A DNA stretch of 64,000 nucleotides. Origin: DASUNP01 sp035249305. Lineage in GTDB: Bacteria; Acidobacteriota; Blastocatellia; UBA7656. The DNA is taken from NCBI GenBank assembly GCA_035249305.1, contig DATFGQ010000113.1:17983-81982 (forward strand), in the 5' to 3' direction. The position numbers and the translations under genes were made by a program. The notes under the pieces are model-generated. The model did not search any database, was not told where the DNA came from, and saw only the letters and a list, made by a program, of their open reading frames with translations. Below are positions 43,969-52,300 of this stretch, piece after piece (within the stretch, counting starts at the first letter, position 1; every line of letters starts with the position of its first letter).

Positions 43969-44000
43969 GGAGAGCGCGCGGTGCGCTCTCCCGTTTTTTC
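43969..44000 (+). terminator. Intrinsic terminator after the receptor at 40497
   Basis: A perfect 10-bp stem GGGAGAGCGC (43969-43978) with GCGCTCTCCC (43984-43993) closes the loop GCGGT and is followed by G and six T. A near-identical terminator design follows the receptor at 49311. Confidence 0.85.
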
Positions 44001-44049
44001 CGTTCTGAGATTCCGAATGTGAACCCCCGAGCCCGCGGACAGGGGCTAG

Positions 44050-44069
44050 CATAACGATATTTTGTTATG
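44050..44069 (+). promoter_or_regulatory. Inverted repeat upstream of the Crp/Fnr gene
   Basis: CATAAC (44050-44055) and GTTATG (44064-44069) are perfect inverted 6-mers eight bases apart in an AT-rich stretch. It could be an operator for autoregulation by the Crp/Fnr protein. The remainder of the gap 43932-44255 holds only the terminator of the previous gene. Confidence 0.4.
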
Positions 44070-44255
44070 GTAATATCCGCCACGCAGTTTCAGTATCGTC
44101 AAGGAATCAGCACTTCAATCTCCCTCTCTTCACAGGGAATAGATCAATCGAGTTTGTTTGTAATAAGGCTGAGTGATCGTATAGCGGTTTGCGCTCCGTC
44201 TCTCGCTAATGTGTTAGGAAGCGGCTCCGAAACTGTTGAGATTAATTGCACGGTT

Positions 44256-45056
44256 ATGGATGAGTATTTCGCCCCTGTGCGTGTCCGATCCGCGACGCCC
44301 GAGGACTTAAACCAGACTGAACTGTTCAAGGATACGGACAACAATGTGGCCTTGAGGCGGCTGGCAAAATACAGTTGGATTTGCGAGCTGGACGAAAGGC
44401 GGCCTTTGCATCTTAAGCGAAACGGCGTCGAATACGTCTACCTCATTATAGAAGGAAATATCGAGGTGCGAATCACGTCCGAGGTCCTAAAAGGCAAGCG
44501 GTATAAAGACAAGAAATCTTTCCTGGCATGGCGCGGCATCGGTCAGATACTCGGCGAGATGAAAGCGATCGCCGACGAGAGAACCAAGGCTGAGCTCACA
44601 ACGCAAGGGACATGCACGTTGATAGAGATACCGAGCACACTGCTGACAAAGGTGGCGGACAAAAATCCGATCATCTATAAGAATCTCGCCCGCCTGATCG
44701 CCGATAAAACGTTCCGCGAAAGACAACGGGTCGAATTAATTCAGATCCATTCAAGAGAGCTGCATAGAAAATTCGCGCACATGCTTTTGATCTTCCTCGA
44801 TGAGATGGGCTACGACCAGCAAGATAAAGGGAAGACAATCAGAGGCGTCTTCACTCACAACGACCTTGCCGCTTACATCGGCGTCACACGTTCGTCGGCC
44901 AGCAATTATTTAGGGTCGTTTAAGAAAGACGGGATTATCGATTACTCAGACGGTAGATACACCATTCTGGATGAAGAATTACTGAGAGAGATTGCCGCGC
45001 CGGACTCGACGTATAAACTCAAAAGAAGCGAAAAAAATGACAAGAAGGAAAAATGA
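44256..45056 (+). CDS. Crp/Fnr-family transcription regulator
   Basis: The 266-aa product has an N-terminal cyclic-nucleotide-binding-type barrel (VEYVYLIIEGNIEVRI, then GQILGEMKAIADE) and a C-terminal Crp-type winged helix (FTHNDLAAYIGVTRSSASNY, then LGSFKKDGIIDYSDGRY). There are no cysteines grouped as in FNR, so oxygen sensing through an iron-sulfur cluster is unlikely. The frame is open up to an ATG at 44067, but that start overlaps an inverted repeat and the N-terminal extension looks non-coding; ATG 44256 is my choice, without a clear ribosome binding site. The tail is lysine-rich. Codon use is more AT-rich than in the flanking receptors. Confidence 0.8.
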   Translation: MDEYFAPVRVRSATPEDLNQTELFKDTDNNVALRRLAKYSWICELDERRPLHLKRNGVEYVYLIIEGNIEVRITSEVLKGKRYKDKKSFLAWRGIGQILGEMKAIADERTKAELTTQGTCTLIEIPSTLLTKVADKNPIIYKNLARLIADKTFRERQRVELIQIHSRELHRKFAHMLLIFLDEMGYDQQDKGKTIRGVFTHNDLAAYIGVTRSSASNYLGSFKKDGIIDYSDGRYTILDEELLREIAAPDSTYKLKRSEKNDKKEK

Positions 45057-45122
45057 TAACAGCATTAAATTAAGTCAAACTTAGGCTTACCTTCTCCGCC
45101 GATGTCGACCGTGTGTCAACCG

Positions 45123-45151
45123 TTGACATTGGTTGGGCAAATACTGATAAT
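45123..45151 (+). promoter_or_regulatory. Strong sigma-70 promoter candidate
   Basis: TTGACA (45123-45128) and GATAAT (45146-45151) are separated by exactly 17 bp, about 50 bp before the ATG of the coiled-coil gene at 45201. It is the best promoter match I found in this window. Confidence 0.7.
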
Positions 45152-45200
45152 GCCTCCTATGTTTTTTGCAGGACGAGCCTGAACCGGAGCGTACGTTACG

Positions 45201-45782
45201 ATGTCAGCAACATCTAAAGCGCGAATAAAGAAAGCAGACGGTGACCGTGCGCGAACCGAACCTCCGCCGAAACAGAGTCCTGCCGTATTAAGCTTAGAGT
45301 CTTATCGAATAACGATCGAGGAAACTTTGAGTTGGGTCAGGGAAGGCGCGACTATAGAAGACCTGACAAAACTTGCCGACGAGATAGATAAGCGTAAAGA
45401 AAGGGAGAGCGCTTTAGAGCAAAAGCTAATCCCCGTAAAAAGTTCTATCGAGCAGATCGATAGTCTCAAAGAGCTTAGAAAAATTGAGATCCTTTTGAAG
45501 GAGCAGAAGAAGAGGCTTATCGACCCGGATGAAAAGAACCGGGACAACGCCGTTAGCTTGACGATAAAGTATATTAAAGGAACCGCGTACATCTACGAGC
45601 AGTGGAAGGGGCAACGAGACGAGAACCGCAAGAAGCGGAAGGATTGTAAGAACGACAAAGATTCTACTGTAAAGACCCACCGGATAGGTCCCGTCAGCGA
45701 AGGCTTCCCTCCCAACTACGACCTGTCGATTGTAAAAATCTCCGACTCTGTAAGAAAACACTTCCCCAATCTGTTTAGCTGA
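45201..45782 (+). CDS. Coiled-coil hypothetical protein, 193 aa
   Basis: The product is highly charged and helical. Heptad-like stretches in residues 50-110 (LADEIDKRKERESALEQKLI, LKELRKIEILLKEQKKRLID) suggest a coiled coil. A basic stretch (KGQRDENRKKRKDCKNDKD) is followed by a more ordered C-terminus (PPNYDLSIVKISDSVRKHFP). There is no signal peptide or membrane helix. I recognise no family. Base composition is AT-richer than the window average. It has its own strong promoter and follows the Crp/Fnr gene, which may control it. Confidence 0.65.
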   Translation: MSATSKARIKKADGDRARTEPPPKQSPAVLSLESYRITIEETLSWVREGATIEDLTKLADEIDKRKERESALEQKLIPVKSSIEQIDSLKELRKIEILLKEQKKRLIDPDEKNRDNAVSLTIKYIKGTAYIYEQWKGQRDENRKKRKDCKNDKDSTVKTHRIGPVSEGFPPNYDLSIVKISDSVRKHFPNLFS

Positions 45783-45823
45783 TAAGTACTTACCTCGCCG
45801 TACAACCTCTACATATTATTTGC

Positions 45824-45853
45824 TTGACAATCCCGAGAACTTACGATAAGTTC
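45824..45853 (+). promoter_or_regulatory. Promoter-like TTGACA overlapping a palindrome
   Basis: TTGACA (45824-45829) is followed by the palindrome GAACTTA-CGA-TAAGTTC (45837-45853), which covers the spacer and the expected -10 region. TAAGTACTTA at 45783-45792 shares its TAAGT half-site. This looks like a repressor operator over a promoter for the small ORFs downstream. Confidence 0.45.
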
Positions 45854-46016
45854 CGAATCGTCAAGGGGCTGGTACCGGCTCCAAGACTTACAATTCTCAA
45901 CTCTACCTTTTAGCTTCTACGGTTATAAGCAGTTGTATACCTACGGCAACAGTGTTTTTGCCGCCTCGGCGTTTTATCTAGCCGTTCGACGAAGCAGACA
46001 GCAGCGTTGCTTTGCG

Positions 46017-46184
46017 ATGGCAGCCTCTTGTGTTGTCGACCACGAAACCGTAGACCCGCCCTCGCAACCGTCTCTCATCAACCGCATCATCCGCGCTTTC
46101 ATACTTTCTCATCCCGATTATTCGTGTAGAAGAAAAGCCCGTCGTCGTGAAAAGCAGATCGAGCATTTTTTTGAAGGGGGCTAG
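46017..46184 (+). CDS. Small basic ORF, 55 aa, uncertain
   Basis: From ATG 46017 the frame gives a product with MAASCVVDHETVDPPSQPS, a hydrophobic LINRIIRAFILSH and a basic tail CRRKARRREKQIEHFFEGG. A TTG at 45933 would extend it, but no start has a clear ribosome binding site. It is listed because it ends one base before another ATG (46185) and lies downstream of a promoter-operator candidate. It may be spurious. Confidence 0.3.
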   Translation: MAASCVVDHETVDPPSQPSLINRIIRAFILSHPDYSCRRKARRREKQIEHFFEGG

Positions 46185-46247
46185 ATGGACGAAAAGCTCC
46201 AGATTCCGCCTATGAGGTTGGAGATTGAAGGCGCTCGTGAAAGCTAG
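46185..46247 (+). CDS. 20-residue peptide ORF, uncertain
   Basis: The ATG begins directly after the TAG of the previous ORF, with AAGGGGG a few bases upstream. The frame encodes MDEKLQIPPMRLEIEGARES. Such close stop-start coupling is common in operons but the peptide is too short to judge. No family is recognised. Confidence 0.25.
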   Translation: MDEKLQIPPMRLEIEGARES

Positions 46248-46277
46248 CGCGCATATCAACATCAACCAAGGAGGTAA

Positions 46278-46352
46278 ATGAAGAGAATACAAAAGCTCAT
46301 AATCATCGGCATCGTTCTCGTGATGCTTCTGTTAAACGTACCGTTTCGCTAA
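46278..46352 (+). CDS. 24-residue single-span membrane peptide
   Basis: A near-consensus ribosome binding site AAGGAGGT (46268-46275) stands just before ATG. The ORF encodes a basic start (MKRIQKL), a continuous hydrophobic stretch (IIIGIVLVMLLLNV) and PFR, then TAA. This is the typical form of bacterial small membrane peptides, which bind or regulate larger membrane proteins or act as type I toxins. It is too short for gene finders. The downstream stretch 46353-46560 shows nothing further. Confidence 0.5.
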   Translation: MKRIQKLIIIGIVLVMLLLNVPFR

Positions 46353-46560
46353 TCCATAAAGCCGCCGCGCGCGGCCATTCAAATAGACGGAGAGCTTACG
46401 AGATGATGCCCCACATTTTCTGATTCACCTGGCGAGCCTTTAAGGGCGGGCCGCCGACCAGCTAACGACCGAGGGTTAAGTCGATTCTGAATGACCGCCC
46501 CCGAGCCCGTTACGGAAGACTGTGACCCTCAAATTTAGATGCCTTAGAAATGGAGGTGCT

Positions 46561-46869
46561 ATGAAAAAGATCAGCAAAGTTAGCGAAAAGCAGAACCTCC
46601 GAAGGCGTCATCCAAATTACCCAAACGTCGTTGAGAAAGTAGTCGGCCTGGTAGGTCTAGCTGCTTTCACGATAGGGCCAGCGTTCCTGCTCGCGCTTGC
46701 AACAGGAGGTGCGCTTCTCCCCCTGGTTTGGATTTTGGCCAATGATGCAATCGGTGCTGCTTTTGGATTGATGTTCTATAGACGCTCGGCAAGATACCTT
46801 CCGAAGGTAGTTGCTCTCCCGGCTGTAGAACCATATTCCAACCGCTCGACGCTCAAGAAAGCGGCTTAA
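46561..46869 (+). CDS. Small membrane protein, 102 aa
   Basis: ATG 46561 with GGAGG upstream decides the start. The first 30 residues are basic (SEKQNLRRRHPNYPN). Two membrane helices follow (VVGLVGLAAFTIGPAFLLAL and LLPLVWILANDAIGAAFGLM) with a short glycine-rich turn, then a basic C-terminus (YRRSARYLPKVV, and LKKAA). I recognise no family. It lies in the accessory-looking segment between the Crp/Fnr regulator and the sigma-factor operon. Confidence 0.6.
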   Translation: MKKISKVSEKQNLRRRHPNYPNVVEKVVGLVGLAAFTIGPAFLLALATGGALLPLVWILANDAIGAAFGLMFYRRSARYLPKVVALPAVEPYSNRSTLKKAA

Positions 46870-46947
46870 CCAAACCGTAGGGGCACCCAGGCGCGAGCAA
46901 CAAAGACAAGAATAAAACGAACCTGGTGCCAAGACTGTAACTCAACG

Positions 46948-46988
46948 GGGCCTGTTTATATTCGATATGCCGAAATAAAAACAGGCCC
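46948..46988 (+). terminator. Hairpin after the small membrane protein
   Basis: GGGCCTGTTT (46948-46957) pairs perfectly with AAACAGGCCC (46979-46988) around a 21-nt AT-rich loop, followed by GATTTCT. It is a plausible but not classic terminator. The rest of the gap 46870-47252 has no supported feature beyond the ribosome binding site of the next gene. Confidence 0.5.
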
Positions 46989-47252
46989 GATTTCTCCCCC
47001 TCCTCACTTAGTTAAGAACGTCGCAAAGATCCCCGTCGATCCGGCGAGCCGAAGGCTGACCGGAAAGCGAAAAGGAGATCTCAAATATTTCGGTAATCAA
47101 AAGCACATTACCGGAGACACGCAAGTTCATTGAAGGAATCTTCAACCGCAAACTCGAAAGTGTTTAGACGATTGTGAGGTTTTCGCGCCTCAACAAGTAG
47201 GGGGCTCACCCCTTGAATTTACGGCATAAGCCAAAACCGAAAGGAGAAAGTC

Positions 47253-47969
47253 ATGAAAAGCAGAATCACTGAAACAAGAGCCAAACTCAGCAGCCTGGTA
47301 TTACTCGCCGCGGTCTTCATAGTTGCCGCCCCGGTAGTACTCGCAGATGCAGCCACCACGCACGATCTCACCAACCCACTTAGAGAGATAATCCGCCCAG
47401 TCTTCGACCCTAAACCATTAGGGTATCCTCAACTGACCGCGGTGCCGCCCGGCTCAGAACCCGCTCCCCCGGTCCTCGAACCCCCGACGGGCGACGACCC
47501 CGCGCAATCAATCGCTCCCGGCACGCCTGACCCGTCTATGCCTGGACTCGCGCCTCAGAATGGCAACGAGCCATCCTTCAGGACCCCATACGCCTTGCCT
47601 ACTCCCGTGGCTGAACCCACGCGCGATTTTCCCGCTCCCAGAGCGCACAAGCCAGTTAAATTCAAAGCGCCTGGCAGGCCCGTAACTCCTGACCCTCAGT
47701 TCCAACCGATCGATCCTGGAAACCCGGTCCCTATCCCATACCCGGTAAGTAAAAGGCTGCCTTCGCCGACTCCGAGCGGGGCATTCATTGACATCCCGTA
47801 CGGCGGGCCTTTCACGCCGAACTGGGACATTAGCAGGCTGGCCGCGGGCCCGAACTCCCTTGCTCCATGGCCTGTGCAGGTAGTTCCAACCGTAACCGAC
47901 CAAGGCTTCGCCAACAGTGTTAACAGCAGACGCTATCGCTTCGTAGGCAAAGCCGCCTTCAAGCGATGA
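47253..47969 (+). CDS. Proline-rich secreted protein
   Basis: The 238-aa product has a signal peptide (SLVLLAAVFIVAAPVVLADA). The mature part is very rich in proline (for example SEPAPPVLEPPTGDD and FQPIDPGNPVPIPYPVSK), with no regular repeat and no cysteine. This suggests an extended periplasmic or surface protein. GGAG precedes the ATG. The gene ends 10 bp before the ECF sigma factor, so it is the first gene of a three-gene operon. Function unknown. Confidence 0.75.
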   Translation: MKSRITETRAKLSSLVLLAAVFIVAAPVVLADAATTHDLTNPLREIIRPVFDPKPLGYPQLTAVPPGSEPAPPVLEPPTGDDPAQSIAPGTPDPSMPGLAPQNGNEPSFRTPYALPTPVAEPTRDFPAPRAHKPVKFKAPGRPVTPDPQFQPIDPGNPVPIPYPVSKRLPSPTPSGAFIDIPYGGPFTPNWDISRLAAGPNSLAPWPVQVVPTVTDQGFANSVNSRRYRFVGKAAFKR

Positions 47970-47979
47970 GGAGAAACTT

Positions 47980-48600
47980 ATGACTATTATCACTGATCAA
48001 CCTGTCGCGGTCACTGAAAAGTCTGTTAGAGACGAGCAACAGCAAGTTCTTCAACGCCTCGAACAGGCGTTGAAGAACAACGATGCGCCCGCTTTCATGC
48101 AGGCCGTTAACGACTTCTTTAGTTTGAAGAGTGTAATCAACTACATTCGCGATTGCTGTCGTTACAGGCTGGATTACAGAGAAAGCTGGCAAGGCTCTAT
48201 ATCCGATAGCCAAGATCTGGAGCAGGAGGTAAAGATAAAGTTCTTACTCGCTCTGGACAGGCTGAACAAGTTTCACCCAGGTTCGGTCAAGGCATACCTG
48301 AGACAGATAGCCCATCATGTATGCATAGACGGGATCAGGCAATACCGAAGAGAGAGGGAGTTAACCGTCCCGCTCGAAGACGATTTTGACCTTCCGATTA
48401 CTCTATCCCAGGGCACAGAGCCGAAGCTTGATAAGGCGATGGAGTCTTTGAAACCTGGGGACAGGGAGATACTCAAAATGAAGTTTGTTCATGGGTTCTC
48501 CCTGGATGAAATAGCTGATCGAACAGGCATGAGCCGCAGCAACGTGCACTCTCGTCTGAGAAGGGCGCTGGAACGATTGCGAGGCATCATGTCGACATGA
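47980..48600 (+). CDS. ECF-type RNA polymerase sigma factor
   Basis: The 206-aa product has a sigma region 2 (ISDSQDLEQEVKIKFLLALD, AYLRQIAHHVCIDGIRQYRR) and a region 4 helix-turn-helix (LKPGDREILKMKFVHGFSLD, EIADRTGMSRSNVHSRLRRA). There is no region 3 and the length is typical of ECF factors. GAGGAG stands before the ATG. The gene is flanked by a secreted proline-rich protein and by a zinc-finger protein that is the likely anti-sigma factor. Confidence 0.88.
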   Translation: MTIITDQPVAVTEKSVRDEQQQVLQRLEQALKNNDAPAFMQAVNDFFSLKSVINYIRDCCRYRLDYRESWQGSISDSQDLEQEVKIKFLLALDRLNKFHPGSVKAYLRQIAHHVCIDGIRQYRRERELTVPLEDDFDLPITLSQGTEPKLDKAMESLKPGDREILKMKFVHGFSLDEIADRTGMSRSNVHSRLRRALERLRGIMST

Positions 48601-48609
48601 AAGGGTCCG

Positions 48610-48948
48610 ATGGAGATGAATAGAACGAATAGCCCAGATGTAAACAGCCGGGTAGCCGAAAATGTGAAAGAGGAACAGGACGGCAACGCGGAGCCGCCCC
48701 ATCCAGTGGAATTTGGCTGCCTGGCTATGGAGGTCGGCGAGTTAATCTATGACTACCTGATTGGCGAGCTGGCGAAGGATGAGGCCCGCATCTTCGAGGC
48801 CCACATGGTCTTGTGCTTGCGGTGCCAAACAGAGGTGGCCACCTTTAAGACTATATTCGGTGAATGGAGGAAGAATCCTGATCGATACTTCAGAAACTAT
48901 GGCAAGAAGTCAGGCGGGTCTGATGGGAGAGCGCCTGCGAAGAAATAG
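48610..48948 (+). CDS. Anti-sigma-factor-like zinc-finger protein
   Basis: The 112-aa product has a zf-HC2-like motif with His and two cysteines in IFEAHMVLCLRCQTEV (HxxxCxxC), preceded by the helix LIYDYLIGELAKDEAR usual in ZAS anti-sigma domains. The long polar N-terminus and the short basic tail show no membrane segment, so it is probably a soluble anti-sigma factor for the ECF protein encoded 9 bp upstream. Zinc-containing soluble anti-sigma factors can respond to redox or metal. Confidence 0.78.
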   Translation: MEMNRTNSPDVNSRVAENVKEEQDGNAEPPHPVEFGCLAMEVGELIYDYLIGELAKDEARIFEAHMVLCLRCQTEVATFKTIFGEWRKNPDRYFRNYGKKSGGSDGRAPAKK

Positions 48949-49085
48949 ACCATTGCAAGGGCGGGTCGAGTATGACCGGAAAATACCGAAGGATAACGTG
49001 TTGGCGTAGTGCGAACGCCCTGCCTTGTTATCGCCGTATTGAAAGTTCGTCCCAAGCATAAGCTGAAGCGTCCCGCGTCGAATCC

Positions 49086-49106
49086 GCTTCATCCCAAAAT
49101 GGTTCT
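49086..49106 (+). promoter_or_regulatory. Upstream motif shared with the receptor at 40497
   Basis: GCTTCATCCCAAAA plus GTTCT matches the motif at 40355-40380. It lies in the gap 48949-49310, which otherwise shows only the ribosome binding site AAGGAG before the receptor at 49311. Confidence 0.45.
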
Positions 49107-49310
49107 GCTCTCAGGCGCTCTGCCATATCATTAGTTACATGATTTGCGCAACGTGTGACGACCGCGGCCGCCGGTTGAAAGATCGCAGGCAGCCGCTTCA
49201 CACAAAACAGCGACCGGCCCTGTTTCGCCACCGAGCGAAATGTTGTCGGCTCACCTAAATTACGCTTCAGCCCGCACAGAGAACCATTCAAGCTACAAGG
49301 AGTAAAACTA

Positions 49311-52300
49311 ATGAGGCACTTTCGAAGACTGAGATCATTGACGGTACTGACGGCGCTGGTGATGATCTCGGCGTTTATAGCGCCGGTATTTTCTGAGACG
49401 GCGTTTGCCCAATCCAGCAAAGGCATTCTCGTAGGCACGATCACCGACCCCTCGGGGGCGAGACTTGAAGGCGCGCGCGTTAAGATCACCAACGCCCAGA
49501 CCGGCGTCGCGCGCGAAACCGTCACGACGGGCGAAGGCCAGTATCGCCTCGACGCCGTCGACCCAGGCACCTACACCGTAGAGGTCACCTCGGACGGCTT
49601 CAAAACATTCACGCTCGAAAACGTCATCGTAGTCGCGGCTCAGGCCACGACGAGTGACTTCACGCTCGAAGTGGGCACGCCCACCGAAGTAGTAAACGTC
49701 ACGGCCGACACGACGGTCGTCTTGCAGCAGCAGGATGGCGCGCGCACGAACACGCTCGAACAGCGCCAGATCGTCGACCTGCCGGTCGCGGGCCTCAACC
49801 CCGTCAATTTAGTCTTCACGCTCCCCGGCGTGACCGACCCCGGACCGCTCGCCGGCGGCTTCGTGCAAGGCACGGAGTTCAACATCAACGGGCTGCGCGC
49901 GCGCGCCAACAACCAGTTGATCGACGGGACGGACAACAACGACAACTCGATCACGGGCCAGCAGATTCAACCCATACTGCGCGACGGCTACAGGGAGGTG
50001 ACTGTGCTCGGCGGCAACTACTCGGCCGAGTACGGCCGCGCGGGCGGCGCGGTGGTCAACGTGGTCACAAAGAGCGGCACCAACGAATTTCACGGCTCGG
50101 TCTACGACGTGTTAGACACGAGCGCGCTCGCCACGCTCAGCCCCGGCCAGAAGGCCAACCAGGGGCTGACGGAAACACCCGTCTACACGCAGAACAGTTT
50201 TGGGTTTTCGCTGGGCGGCCCAATCAAACGAGACAAATTATTCTTCTTCGGCACGTTCCAGCCTACGCTGACGCGCTCGACCGTGCAGGCCTCGGCCGTG
50301 GTTCCTACGGCCGGAGGGTTCAACCAACTGCGCGCGCTCTTCCCGCAAGGCGCGAGCGCGAACCTCGACCGCTACCTGAGCGTCGTGGGCGGCCTGCGCG
50401 GCACGACCAACCCTGTCAGCGTAGAGCTCGGCGGGGGGCGGCCCGACATAGAGTTCGCGACCGTGACGACCTCTTCGAGCCAGCCCGTAAACACCTACGA
50501 CCTGCTCGGCCGCATAGACTGGGCGCCGACGATCAACGACAGCTTCGCGGCCCGCTACATGCTCCAGGATCAGACGTTCAAGAACCAGTTCCCCACAGTC
50601 TTCTCGGGCTTCGAAGTCGACACGCCCGGTCGCGTGCAGAACTTCTATATGAACTACACGCGAGTGCTGTCGACGACGACCACCAACGAGTTCCGCATCT
50701 CTTACGGGCGGTTCAACGTCCAGTTCGAGGCGCGAAACCCCGAGGCGCTCAACTTCGGGCCGACGATAATCTTCGGCGGCATACCTGCGAATCTGGTCGG
50801 CGCGCTCGGCGACATCCCGGCGACCTTCCCGCAAGGGCGCATCTTTAATAATTACCAGTTGCAGGACACTATCACCTTCACGCGCGGCTCTCACACGATA
50901 CGCGCGGGCGCAGACCTGCTGCGCCAGATCGCCAGACAGAGCATCCCGTTCGACTTCACGGGCACGCTCACGTTCTCCGCGAGCCAGGACGACCCCGAGA
51001 CGCCCGAAGACGACACCTTCCCGACCTTCGGAAACTTCGTCGACGCTTTTTCGGGCACGCAGGGGAACTTCGCGACCAAGACCTTCGGCGAAGCAGTCAT
51101 CAACCCGAACGCATTTCAGCAAGCCTACTTCATCAACGATAGCTGGCGCGTTCGGCCGAACCTGACGCTGAACCTCGGGCTGCGTTATGAGAATTACGGC
51201 ACGCCGTTCAACGTGATCCCGTTCCCTGCTTTCGCAGGGTTCGACGCGCCGCTGAACGCGCGGGTCGAGCAGAAGAGCGACAATAACAACTTCGCGCCGC
51301 GCTTCAGCTTCGCCTACACGCCGCGGTTCGGCGGCTCGGGCCTGTTCGGGAGACTCTTCGGCCAGGAGGCGACCGTCATCCGAGGCGGGTACGCCGTCAG
51401 CTACGACGTGTTTTTTAACAACATCCTGCTCAACAACGCGGCCGCCTCTCCGAACGTCTTCGGGGTGAACACATTCGGAGGCACGGTCGGCGGGCGGGGG
51501 TTCAGGAACGCGGGCCAGGGGTCGCTTCCGACGACGGGATCGCCCGACCCCGCCACCAGGATCGACAGCATCTCGCCCGATCTGGTAAACCCGCAGACGC
51601 ACATCTGGAACCTGGGCGTGCAGCGCCAGATGCCGGGCAACTTCATAGTCGACGCGGCCTACGTGGGCTCTCGCGGAATGCGGTTGTTCATAAACGAGGC
51701 GGTCAATCCCGGCGTCCCCGGAAACCCCGAAGGCATAGACGGGCTGCCGCGATTGTTTCAGACGCGCGGCGCTGTGATTCTTCGCACCAACGGCGCGGAC
51801 TCGAACTACCACTCGCTGCAAACGCGCGTCGAGCGCGGGTTCAAGGACGGGCTGTTGTTCCGCTTCGCCTACACCTGGTCGAAGGCGATCGACAACGTCA
51901 ACAGCGAGGTCTTCGTGACGACGGGCGGCGCGAGCCGCGCTTCGAATCCGTTCAATCGCGACGAAGATCGCTCGGTCGCTTCGTTCGACGTGCCGCACCG
52001 CGCCGTGTGGTCTTTCGTCTACGACGTGCCGGGGCCGAAGACGGGCTGGCTCGGGCAGGTGGCTGGGGCCTGGACCGTCTCGGGCATCTATCGATTGCAG
52101 TCGGGCGCGGTCGAGACACCGTTTGTCGGCGGCATAGATCTGAACGGGGATCTGGAAGCTTTCAACGACCGGCCGGCGGTCGGGAACCCGAACGCGCCGG
52201 CGAACTCCGTGGCGTTCGCCGACATATTCTTCGGCGAGGAGTCGCCGACGGGCTTCTTCGATTTGAACGGCAACGTGATCGCGCTTCAAGACGCTCGCTA

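Noticed and set aside
44067..44255. An N-terminal extension of the Crp/Fnr protein from ATG 44067
   Set aside because: The ATG overlaps an inverted repeat, has no ribosome binding site, and the translated stretch is unlike Crp/Fnr N-termini.
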